From: Candidatus Methylomirabilota bacterium
GTDB taxonomy: Bacteria > Methylomirabilota > Methylomirabilia > Methylomirabilales > Methylomirabilaceae
Assembly (NCBI GenBank): GCA_003104975.1
Contig: PQAM01000018.1
Span: 62,001-126,000, forward strand
Length of the DNA stretch: 64,000 nucleotides
Reading direction: 5' to 3'
Notes under the pieces: model-generated
Told to the model about the DNA's origin: nothing
The model's input: only the letters and a program-made list of their open reading frames with translations
Databases searched by the model: none
Translations under genes and position numbers: made by a program
Shown here: positions 54,522 through 64,000 of the stretch, in pieces
Position numbering within the stretch: the stretch's first letter is position 1
Layout: every line of letters starts with the position of its first letter

Positions 54522-54761
54522 CTATGTGGCTAGCAGACTCTCTACCTCTATATCCTCATCAACCTGTGGCCAGTGGATGCCGATACCGTCACCGATCAGT
54601 TCCCACTGGGCGCGCTGTTCAGCAGTTGCCCCCAAGAGGCGAGGAAACCACTGAAGCGGCGCGGAGATCTCTCGCCCATCAGCCAGCAGCACACGCAGGG
54701 CGTCCTCGGTAAAGGATACCTCCCTGGCAAGCGGCTCAAGTTTCTCTACCAAAGTGCGCAT
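54522..54761 (-). CDS. DUF2442 family protein
   Basis: 79 residues with the family pattern VSFTEDALRVLLADGREISA, PLQWFPRLLGAT and GIGIHWPQVDEDIEVESLL. Such proteins lie beside DUF4160 genes, as here, and the pair is suspected to be a toxin-antitoxin-like module. ATG 54761 has GGAG 5 bases upstream. It overlaps the DUF4160 gene by 26 bases. Confidence 0.88.
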   Translation of the reverse strand: MRTLVEKLEPLAREVSFTEDALRVLLADGREISAPLQWFPRLLGATAEQRAQWELIGDGIGIHWPQVDEDIEVESLLAT

Positions 54762-54981
54762 ACCATCTCCTTTCAATCTCGGCCCTATTGTCCTCGATCA
54801 GCCTAGCGATCTCCTGCAATTCGTGGCTACGAAAGTTGCGGGAACGCGCAAGCTTGAGCGGTCGCATCCAATACTTCGCGTATCCTCGATCCTTTGCGAC
54901 ATGTACGTGCATCGGCTCGCCGCGATCAGGGCTGAAAAAGAAGATGCGATACCCTCGTAGGTTATGGAAAATTGTGGGCAT
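54736..54981 (-). CDS. DUF4160 family protein
   Basis: 81 residues: PTIFHNLRGYRIFFFSPDRG, EPMHVHVAKDRGYAKYW and a helical C-terminus (LQEIARLIEDNRAEIERRW). DUF4160 proteins are small and usually partnered with DUF2442. The HVHV motif could bind metal. The gene precedes and overlaps its partner. Function unproven. Confidence 0.88.
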   Translation of the reverse strand: MPTIFHNLRGYRIFFFSPDRGEPMHVHVAKDRGYAKYWMRPLKLARSRNFRSHELQEIARLIEDNRAEIERRWYAHFGRET

Positions 54982-55175
54982 ATCGGCAGCTTACCTCTAC
55001 CCTCACCTCTCCGCATGGCAGCGACAAGAACCTGACCTACCGACCTCCCTGTCATAGTCGAATCCGTTACACGAAACGGGGGAACGTATCAACGCGACCC
55101 GATGCTAATCCGCAGGTTAGTTGAATGTCAAGGATAAGGTGGAGGTGGACGACTGGGCGCGCCGAAAGCGCGAAG

Positions 55176-56192
55176 CTAGATCCGGCGGCCGACGGCCGAG
55201 GCGAGGGGGCGCAGCTCGTCCATGAGCTGCTGGAACGTATTGAGCTTGAGCGACTGCAGCCCATCCGACTGAGCCGTCTCCGGCGTCGGGTGGACCTCGA
55301 TCAGGAGGCCGTCGGCCCCGCAGGCCACAGAGGCCTTGGCCATCGGCGCCACATACTCCCAGTGGCCCGTGCCGTGGCTGGGATCGATGACGACCGGCAG
55401 GTGGGTCAGTTTGTTCAGGACCGGGACCGCACTCAGGTCGAGGGTAAAACGGGTGCTGGTCTCGAAGGTCCGAATCCCGCGCTCGCAGAGGGCGACGTTG
55501 TAGTTGCCCTCGGACAGGATATACTCGGCCGCCATGAGGAACTCCTTGATGGTAGTCGCCATCCCGCGCTTGAGCAGGACCGGCTTGCCGACCTCGCCGA
55601 CCCGCTTGAGCAGGGCGAAGTTCTGGACGTTGCGGGCGCCGATCTGCAGGATATCGGCATAGGCCGCGACCAGGTCCACGTCGTTGGGGTTGACCACCTC
55701 GGTGATGATCTTCAGCCCGGTGGCCGCCCGCGCGGTATCCAGGAACTTGAGCCCCTCCTCGGCGAGTCCCTGAAAGGCATAGGGCGAGGTGCGCGGCTTG
55801 AACGCCCCGCCCCGCAGGACGGTGGCGCCGGCCGCCTTCACCGACCGGGCGGTCTGCACCATCTGTGCCTCGCTCTCCACCGAGCAGGGGCCGGCCATGA
55901 CGACAACGGCCGGTCCGCCGATCTCCAGCTCGCCCACCCGGACGATGCTCTTGCCGCCCTTGACCTCACGGCTGGCCAGCTTGAACGGCTGGAGGATCGG
56001 AACGACCGTATCGACGCCCGGCATGACCTCGAGCGACTGCAGGCGATCCTTGCCCCGCTCATCCCCGACAGCCCCGATAACCGTCCGCTGCGTCCCCTCA
56101 ATGATATGGGCCTGGTAGCCAAGCTCCTCGATCCGCCGAATGACCTCTCGGATCTCGCTTTCGTGGGCCCCCGTTTTCATAACGATAATCAT
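55176..56192 (-). CDS. aroF: 3-deoxy-7-phosphoheptulonate synthase (DAHP synthase), class I beta
   Basis: 338 residues. N-terminal ACT/ferredoxin-like domain (about 1-70, starting [14 protein letters not shown]), then the TIM barrel: [65 protein letters not shown] and DPSHGTGH. This is the Thermotoga/Bacillus-like type, often feedback regulated through the extra domain. It makes DAHP from PEP and erythrose-4-phosphate, the first step of aromatic synthesis. It follows atpC by 7 bases in the same direction. Two broken copies of the gene lie at 49912 and 50689. Confidence 0.95.
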   Translation of the reverse strand: MIIVMKTGAHESEIREVIRRIEELGYQAHIIEGTQRTVIGAVGDERGKDRLQSLEVMPGVDTVVPILQPFKLASREVKGGKSIVRVGELEIGGPAVVVMAGPCSVESEAQMVQTARSVKAAGATVLRGGAFKPRTSPYAFQGLAEEGLKFLDTARAATGLKIITEVVNPNDVDLVAAYADILQIGARNVQNFALLKRVGEVGKPVLLKRGMATTIKEFLMAAEYILSEGNYNVALCERGIRTFETSTRFTLDLSAVPVLNKLTHLPVVIDPSHGTGHWEYVAPMAKASVACGADGLLIEVHPTPETAQSDGLQSLKLNTFQQLMDELRPLASAVGRRI

Positions 56193-56199
56193 ACCGGTC

Positions 56200-56634
56200 T
56201 CATTGTTCCGACGGTCGTCCCTTGGCGGCGACCGCCATCCGGGCCAGCGCCCGCTCAAGGGCGACCTGCGCCCTGGCATGATCGATGGCCTCATCCCCAA
56301 AGCGGCGCAGCCGCTCCTCGGCCCGCGCCTTAGCCTCTTTGGCCCTGGCCACGTCGATTTCTTCCGGCCGCTCCGCCGACTCCACCAGGATGATCACCTT
56401 GTCGGGGCGAACCTCGGCGTACCCCCAGTCAACGGCCAGAAACCGCTCCTTCCGACCTCGGGTGTAGGACAGCTCGCCGATCTTCAGCGTCGTCATAAAC
56501 GGGGTATGGCCTGGCCAGACGCCGAAATACCCCTCCTGGCCGGGGGCCATCAGCTCTTCGACCTCTTCGCTGATAATCAACCGCTGAGGCGTCACCACCT
56601 CGAGCATGAATGTGTAACCGCGCTGTTCTGCCAT
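56200..56634 (-). CDS. atpC: F-type ATP synthase epsilon subunit
   Basis: 144 residues: N-terminal beta barrel ([24 protein letters not shown]-like [19 protein letters not shown]) and C-terminal helical hairpin (about 90-140). It inhibits ATP hydrolysis and is part of the rotor stalk. Last gene of the atp cluster; aroF follows. ATG 56634 is taken, an inner ATG exists at 56607. Confidence 0.94.
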   Translation of the reverse strand: MAEQRGYTFMLEVVTPQRLIISEEVEELMAPGQEGYFGVWPGHTPFMTTLKIGELSYTRGRKERFLAVDWGYAEVRPDKVIILVESAERPEEIDVARAKEAKARAEERLRRFGDEAIDHARAQVALERALARMAVAAKGRPSEQ

Positions 56635-56661
56635 GACGTGAGGATGCCTTATGCGGCGGGA

Positions 56662-58187
<1,526 letters not shown>

Positions 58188-58228
58188 GGCATGTTCTAAT
58201 CCTTCAGCGCCCCACGCACTATGCACCT

Positions 58229-59101
58229 CTACCCGCGGGCCGCCCGCAATGCCTCGGCCCCACCGACCACCTCGAGCAACTCCTTCGTGATCCGTTCCTG
58301 TCGCGCCTTGTTGAACTGAAGCGTCAGCAGGTCGATCATCTCGGAGGCGTTCTTGCTCGCCGCATCCATGGCCGTCATCCGGGCGCCGTACTCGCCGGCC
58401 AGCGATTCCATAAGCGCCCGATAGACCTGCACCTCAACATGCTTGGGGAGCAGCCCCTCCAGGATCGCCTGGGGCGACGGCTCGTAGATAAAGTCGAGGG
58501 CGGCTATATCCTCCGGGGCCTGTAGCGGCTCGATGGGGAGGAGCCGCTCCACGATGACCCGCTGGGTGGCGACCGACTTAAACTCATTATAGATCAATTG
58601 GATCTCGTCCGCCTCCTCGGCGATATAGGCGTTGGCCAGCTCCCGGCCCAAGGCGGCCGCATGGCTGTACGCCAGACGATCGAAAAAGCCAACCTGCTCC
58701 GACCGGATGGTGTAGGGGCGTCGTCGATAGAAATCGCGCGTCTTACGCCCGACCACCATCAGCGTGACGGTGGTGTCGCCGGGCGTGTTGCGGAGAAGGT
58801 CGAGCGACCGGCGCATGATGTTCGCGTTAAACCCGCCGCAGAGCCCCTTGTCGGCGGCGATGATGACGACCATCTTCTTGCCGGTTTCGCGCCGGCAGAG
58901 GAGCGGATGATACGTGGGGTCGGCCCTCAGCGCCAGGCTGGCGAGCACCTCCTGCATCTTGTAGGCGTAGGGGCGGGCCTCCAGGATCCGGTCCTGGGCG
59001 CGGCGCAGCTTGGCCGCCGCCACCAGCTTCATCGCCTTGGTGATCTGCTGGGTGCTCTTGACCGATGTGATGCGCCGCTTAATATCGCGTAGTGTCGCCA
59101 T
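58229..59101 (-). CDS. atpG: F-type ATP synthase gamma subunit
   Basis: 290 residues. Coiled-coil ends ATLRDIKRRITSVKSTQQIT (N) and MTAMDAASKNASEMIDLLTL (C), with TDKGLCGGFN-like core (AADKGLCGGFNANI). It is the central rotor shaft. Upstream neighbour atpA is separated by a repeat-filled 90-base gap. Confidence 0.97.
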   Translation of the reverse strand: MATLRDIKRRITSVKSTQQITKAMKLVAAAKLRRAQDRILEARPYAYKMQEVLASLALRADPTYHPLLCRRETGKKMVVIIAADKGLCGGFNANIMRRSLDLLRNTPGDTTVTLMVVGRKTRDFYRRRPYTIRSEQVGFFDRLAYSHAAALGRELANAYIAEEADEIQLIYNEFKSVATQRVIVERLLPIEPLQAPEDIAALDFIYEPSPQAILEGLLPKHVEVQVYRALMESLAGEYGARMTAMDAASKNASEMIDLLTLQFNKARQERITKELLEVVGGAEALRAARG

Positions 59102-59114
59102 GTATCTTTTGTGC

Positions 59115-59191
59115 GTAGGGGCGCTGCTCGCTGCGCCCTCACCGGGCAGGGCAAGCCCTGCCCCTACACCCTATACCCTATCCCCTGTCTT
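59115..59191. repeat. Family D palindrome followed by a family B run, inside the atp cluster
   Basis: GTAGGGGCGCTGCTCGCTGC ... GGCAAGCCCTGCCCCTAC (59115-59167), then ACCCTATACCCTATCCCCTG (59168-59187), directly against the atpA stop. Two dispersed repeats lie side by side. Confidence 0.8.
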
Positions 59192-60718
<1,527 letters not shown>

Positions 60719-60736
60719 TCCGCTACCCTTTCAGTA

Positions 60737-61288
60737 TCAGCGATACTCGCTCTTCAGCAGGTGTTCGCGTACCCTTTTCAGTTGTGTCCTGACGGATCCA
60801 TCGTAGATGGTGCTGCCGATCTGCGCCACAAAACCGCCCACAATGGCAGGGTCGACCTGCGCCTCCAGATAGATCTCTTTCCCGGTTGCGGCCTTCAGGC
60901 GCTCCTTCAGTCCCCGCATGATCGGTTCGGGCAGCGGGGCCGCTGAGGTGACGGTTGCCTTCCCGCGGCCCAGCCGCTCGTCGGTCAGTTCCTCATACGC
61001 GAGGACGATCTCGCCGAGGTGCGCGAACCGTCGTTTTTCCAGGATGAGATTCAGAAAATTCGCGGTGAGCGGCTTCACGCCGGTCCCCTCCGCAATCGTG
61101 TGGAGAACGCGCCGCTTATCGGTCAGCGGGACGGCGGGGCTTGCGAAGAAGATCGTGATCTCGCGCGTCCGCTTGATGGTCTCGACCACGGTATGGAGAT
61201 CGCGTCCGACCGCCTCCAGCAGGTGCTGGTCCGACGCGACATCGGCCAGCGCCTTGGCATATCGTCTGGCGAGACCGGCGGCCCTCAC
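60737..61288 (-). CDS. atpH: F-type ATP synthase delta subunit
   Basis: 183 residues: helical N-terminus (LARRYAKALADVASDQ), C-terminal DPAIVGGFVAQIGSTIYDGS signature. It links F1 to the b stalk. GTG 61288 overlaps the atpF stop (GTGA). Confidence 0.95.
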   Translation of the reverse strand: MRAAGLARRYAKALADVASDQHLLEAVGRDLHTVVETIKRTREITIFFASPAVPLTDKRRVLHTIAEGTGVKPLTANFLNLILEKRRFAHLGEIVLAYEELTDERLGRGKATVTSAAPLPEPIMRGLKERLKAATGKEIYLEAQVDPAIVGGFVAQIGSTIYDGSVRTQLKRVREHLLKSEYR

Positions 61289-61890
61289 CGGCCGCTCCCG
61301 ATTTCGGCCATCACCTGCTCGGCCAGGCGACGGTGATCATCGGTCGTCAGGCTGCGGGCGATGACGCGCTCGGCGACACCGAGAGAGAGCCCGACCACCT
61401 CCTGGCGAAGCTCGGCCTTGGCCCGTTTGACCTCCTGCTCGATCTGCGCCTTGGCCTCGGTGACCAGACGGGCGGCCTCGTCACGCGATGCCTTGAGCAG
61501 ACGCTGCCGCTCCTCCTCCACCTCGCGGACCGCAGCCTCTCGCATGGCGGCCGCCTCCCGGCGAGTCGCCAGAATCTGCGCCTCGTACTCCTTCTGCGCC
61601 TGGGCGGCGGCCTCTTTCGCCGTCTTGGCCTCCTCCAGCGAGCGCTTGATCCCGTCGGCCCGCGTGGCCAGGAACTGGGTGAGCGGCTTAAACAGGAACT
61701 TGTACAGTACGGTGATCAGGATCAGGAAGTTCACCACCTGAATAAGCAGTGTCATATTCAGGTTGATGATCCCGGGCTGCTCCCCGCCCCCATGGGCCTC
61801 CTCGGCGGCCCAGACAGGGAGGGCCGCGACAAGCGACAGGCCGAGGCAACAGGCGACTGCCGCAACAAGTCGAATACGATCCTTCATCAT
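61285..61890 (-). CDS. atpF: F-type ATP synthase b subunit with an extra N-terminal hydrophobic leader
   Basis: 201 residues. A signal-peptide-like stretch (about 8-29, ending VWA-A) precedes the normal membrane anchor (about 45-66, LIQVVNFLILITVLYKFLFK), then a long coiled coil (about 70-180). Most b subunits have only the second span. It is the peripheral stalk of F1Fo. ATG 61890 or 61887. On its 5' side comes a repeat and then atpI; the a and c subunits are not present. Confidence 0.92.
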   Translation of the reverse strand: MMKDRIRLVAAVACCLGLSLVAALPVWAAEEAHGGGEQPGIINLNMTLLIQVVNFLILITVLYKFLFKPLTQFLATRADGIKRSLEEAKTAKEAAAQAQKEYEAQILATRREAAAMREAAVREVEEERQRLLKASRDEAARLVTEAKAQIEQEVKRAKAELRQEVVGLSLGVAERVIARSLTTDDHRRLAEQVMAEIGSGR

Positions 61891-61917
61891 GGTTTTCGTT
61901 CCCCCATATTTAACCCT

Positions 61918-62011
61918 GTCATTGCGAGCGACCAGAGGGAGCGCGGCAATCCCACCGTTCTCCTCCAGAAACATTACGAGATGGCTTCGTCGCTCCGCTC
62001 CTCGCAATGAC
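61918..62011. repeat. Palindromic GTCATTGCGAG repeat (family A), copy 4
   Basis: GTCATTGCGAGCGACCAGAG ... GCAATCCCACC, centre, ACGAGATGGCTTC ... CTCCTCGCAATGAC. It lies between atpI and atpF, exactly where atpB and atpE would be. Confidence 0.85.
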
Positions 62012-62016
62012 GATTG

Positions 62017-62421
62017 TTATTTCTGTTCTTGGCTGGCGGCATTCGTGTCCGGCAGCGACGAACGAACGATGAAGTAGCCGCCCATGCCAAGCTGAACGAC
62101 AAGCAGGCCGAGCGCCATTCCGATCAGATTCACAGGCAGGTAGACGATCGCGAGAAACACGATGAGGGCGACCCCAAGGAGCCTCAGAATGGATCGGACC
62201 CACCAGTACCGCTGACCACGCGATCGGGGCGTCGAGCGCTCCGTGAGACGGACCACCGTGAGAACAATCAGCCTGAAACTGAACAGGCTAACGAGGGCGC
62301 CGACGGCCAGGCCCAGGGCCCAATCCCACTTCCCGAACAGTCCGAAACCGACGAGCCCGGCCGCGATAAGGCCAAGCGCGCCAACCTGCGTGCCCCGGAC
62401 GAACTGCTCCCGCTCGTTCAT
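62017..62421 (-). CDS. ATP synthase-associated membrane protein, AtpI-like
   Basis: 134 residues with four predicted membrane spans (about 13-30, 35-58, 80-102, 105-125). It resembles ATP synthase subunit I/AtpI by position and topology; sequence motifs in that family are poor. AtpI helps assemble the c-ring. ATG 62421 is chosen; a GTG at 62442 is possible. Confidence 0.75.
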   Translation of the reverse strand: MNEREQFVRGTQVGALGLIAAGLVGFGLFGKWDWALGLAVGALVSLFSFRLIVLTVVRLTERSTPRSRGQRYWWVRSILRLLGVALIVFLAIVYLPVNLIGMALGLLVVQLGMGGYFIVRSSLPDTNAASQEQK

Positions 62422-62500
62422 ACCACCAGTAAAAGACGCCACCGGGCCCCTTGAGTCGAATCCGGCAGCCCTCTACACGCCAAAGACCCCTTAGCTTGCC

Positions 62501-63643
62501 CTATCGTTCACAATCTGTCAAGCCTTTTTTGCCCACAACGCCACAGCCGACCTCGGCATCGGCCGCGACGATGGCGCCGCCCACGAGCAGGTCGGGCTCG
62601 GACGCATCGTAGAACACGGCCGCCTGGCCCGGCGCGGGTGCGGGCTGGGGTTCCTCCCACCGGACCCGGACCCGCCCGTCGCCAAGGGGACTCACCGTTG
62701 CCGGCATCGCGGCCTGCCGAGAGCGAACCTTCACAAAGACGGGCCGCTCGTCGTTCAAGCGGTCCCACGCGATCAGGTTGAGCCGGTCGGCCACAAATTC
62801 ATGCCGCTGCAACTCATCCCGTCTGCCCACGACGACCGCGTTGGCCGTCGGGTCAAGCCGGATGACGTAAAAAGGGCCCCCCGCCATCCCGAGGCCGTTG
62901 CGCTGACCGACGGTGTAGAGCGCCAGGCCCCGGTGCTGTCCGAGAATCCGGCCGCCGCTATCGGTAATGGGGCCGGGTCGCAGACGGTCCCCGCACTGTT
63001 CCCGAAGGTAGGTCCGGTAATCGCGGCCGACAAAGCAGAGGTCCTGACTGTCGGCCTTGTCGGCGATCCGCAGGCCATAGGCCGACGCCCATTCCCGGAC
63101 CTGGATCTTAGTCATCTGACCAACGGGAAATGAGAGTCTTGCGAGCTGGTCCTGGGTCAGACTGTAAAGAAAGTAGCTCTGGTCCCGCTCGTTGTCGATT
63201 CCGCGGCGCAGCAGGTAACGACCCCCAGGTCCTCGCGTAACCCACGCATAATGTCCGGTCGCCAGTTGCGCGGCCCCCAACCCCACCGCCTGCTGCAGCA
63301 GGGAGCCGAATTTGATCGTCTCATTACAGCGCACGCAGGGATTCGGGGTCAGTCCGCTGAGATACGCTTCTGTAAACTCGCGGATCACGTCGCGATGAAA
63401 CTGCGACTCATAATTCAAGACGTAATAGGGGATGCCCAGTTGCGAGGCCACACACCTCGCGTCCTCGGCGTCCTTCGCGGAGCAGCAGCGGTCGGCCCGC
63501 TCCGAGCCGTTCCCGGCGTCTCGAGGCAACAGCCTCAGGCTGATCCCGACAACCTCATACCCCTGCTCCATGAGCAGCGCAGCGGCAACGGCGCTGTCGA
63601 CCCCGCCGCTCATCGCCACAACAACTCTCGGTTTGCGCTTCAT
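62501..63643 (-). CDS. mnmA: tRNA-specific 2-thiouridylase MnmA
   Basis: 380 residues. PP-loop MSGGVDSAVAA, catalytic Cys in LTPNPCVRCNETIKFG and in the later QDLCFVG, GHYAWV, and KADSQDLCF plus the C-terminal beta domain. It thiolates U34 of Lys, Glu and Gln tRNAs. The cysteine desulfurase gene lies directly upstream and probably supplies the sulfur. Confidence 0.96.
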   Translation of the reverse strand: MKRKPRVVVAMSGGVDSAVAAALLMEQGYEVVGISLRLLPRDAGNGSERADRCCSAKDAEDARCVASQLGIPYYVLNYESQFHRDVIREFTEAYLSGLTPNPCVRCNETIKFGSLLQQAVGLGAAQLATGHYAWVTRGPGGRYLLRRGIDNERDQSYFLYSLTQDQLARLSFPVGQMTKIQVREWASAYGLRIADKADSQDLCFVGRDYRTYLREQCGDRLRPGPITDSGGRILGQHRGLALYTVGQRNGLGMAGGPFYVIRLDPTANAVVVGRRDELQRHEFVADRLNLIAWDRLNDERPVFVKVRSRQAAMPATVSPLGDGRVRVRWEEPQPAPAPGQAAVFYDASEPDLLVGGAIVAADAEVGCGVVGKKGLTDCER

Positions 63644-63670
63644 GGATTTGATCCTTGTCTTTTCCGCTCT

Positions 63671-63700
63671 TACCCTATCCCCTAACCCTTATCCCCTGTG
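63671..63700. repeat. Family B repeat forming the end of the desulfurase gene
   Basis: TACCCTATCCCCTAACCCTT then ATCCCCTGTG. It carries the desulfurase stop codon and the last few codons (GIRVRG). Confidence 0.7.
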
Positions 63701-64000
63701 CTTGTGCGGCGCGGACCCGTGCCACCAGCGGCGGCAAGAGCTCGATGACGCGCTCGACCTCCACCTCCGTCGTCCCGGCGCCCAGGGAAAACCGGATCCC
63801 GCCCCCGTCGATCTCCGGCGTTCGGCCCATCGCCTGCAGCACATGTGACGATTCAAGCGAGCCCGCGGCGCAGGCGGCACCCGCGGAGGCCTCGACCCCC
63901 TCCAGATCCAGGGCGACCATCAGTAAGTCCGCCCGAATCCCCTGAAACGAGATGTTGGAGGTGTTGGGCAGCCGTCGGTTCGGGTCGCCGTTCCGCCGCG
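63675..64000 (-). CDS. Cysteine desulfurase (NifS/IscS family), partial
   Basis: The last 108 codons are visible; the gene continues beyond the right edge. Seen: RRLPNTSNISFQGIRADLL, the Cys-loop GVEASAGAACAAGSLESS (catalytic Cys) and SHVLQAMGRTPEID. The PLP lysine is off the window. It should donate sulfur for mnmA and thiI and for Fe-S clusters. The final codons come from a family B repeat. Confidence 0.93.
   Translation of the reverse strand, partial: RRNGDPNRRLPNTSNISFQGIRADLLMVALDLEGVEASAGAACAAGSLESSHVLQAMGRTPEIDGGGIRFSLGAGTTEVEVERVIELLPPLVARVRAAQAQGIRVRG

Noticed and set aside
55125-56333. 402-residue + strand open frame opposite aroF
   Set aside because: Antisense shadow; the DAHP synthase motifs lie on the minus strand.

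Overview
The window reads as chromosomal DNA of a high-GC, Gram-negative, respiring bacterium. It has a periplasm (lipoprotein, exported cytochromes, SCO/copper-oxidase pair, TAT signal), an F-type ATPase, NarL- and NtrC-type two-component systems and an LPS/exopolysaccharide sugar-nucleotide cluster. The gene content and the style of the dispersed intergenic repeats remind me of NC10 bacteria (Candidatus Methylomirabilis) or deltaproteobacteria-like lineages. That placement is an impression from memory, not a proof. No rRNA, tRNA, CRISPR array, integrase or transposase was found.

Layout. 1-10.5 kb (mostly + strand): end of a sigma-54 activator, a 31-residue bS22-like ribosomal mini-protein, an ECF sigma/anti-sigma/Spy-like operon, a NarL-type sensor-regulator pair, a multicopper oxidase with a SCO1-cytochrome c fusion, and a Tim44-like membrane protein. 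10.6-25.8 kb (- strand): cold-shock protein with a long leader, a large cobalamin-binding radical SAM protein, alcohol dehydrogenase, then housekeeping genes recO-era-dgkA-ybeY-HD phosphohydrolase-phoH, aspS-hisS, glpX, DUF167-yggT-proC. 26-33.5 kb: ilvE, then a - strand cluster for UDP-xylose/UDP-glucuronate (uxs, ugd), GDP-mannose (manC plus a separate cupin) and dTDP-deoxysugars (rfbB, rfbC-like, rfbA). 33.8-36.7 kb: an NtrB/NtrC-type pair. 36.8-49.8 kb: scattered housekeeping genes (permease, Fic, Smr, glutamine amidotransferase-like, thiI, cytochrome c, thrB, SlyD-like, typA, uvrC, ridA). 49.9-55.2 kb: an accessory island. 55.2-62.4 kb: aroF and atpC-D-G-A-H-F-I. 62.5-64 kb: mnmA and a cysteine desulfurase running off the edge.

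The most interesting part is the accessory island. It has lower GC and holds an AvcD-like anti-phage deoxycytidylate deaminase (51433-52752) and an AIPR abortive-infection family gene (52971-54143). Between them lies a 218-base intergenic with strong hairpins and imperfect terminal inverted repeats that overlap the AIPR stop codon. A DUF2442/DUF4160 pair follows. On its left the island is bordered by two broken, out-of-order pieces of aroF, and on its right by the intact aroF. Other oddities are an ATP-synthase cluster that lacks atpB and atpE, and at least four families of dispersed intergenic repeats. Several of these repeats supply the stop codons or C-terminal tails of adjacent genes.
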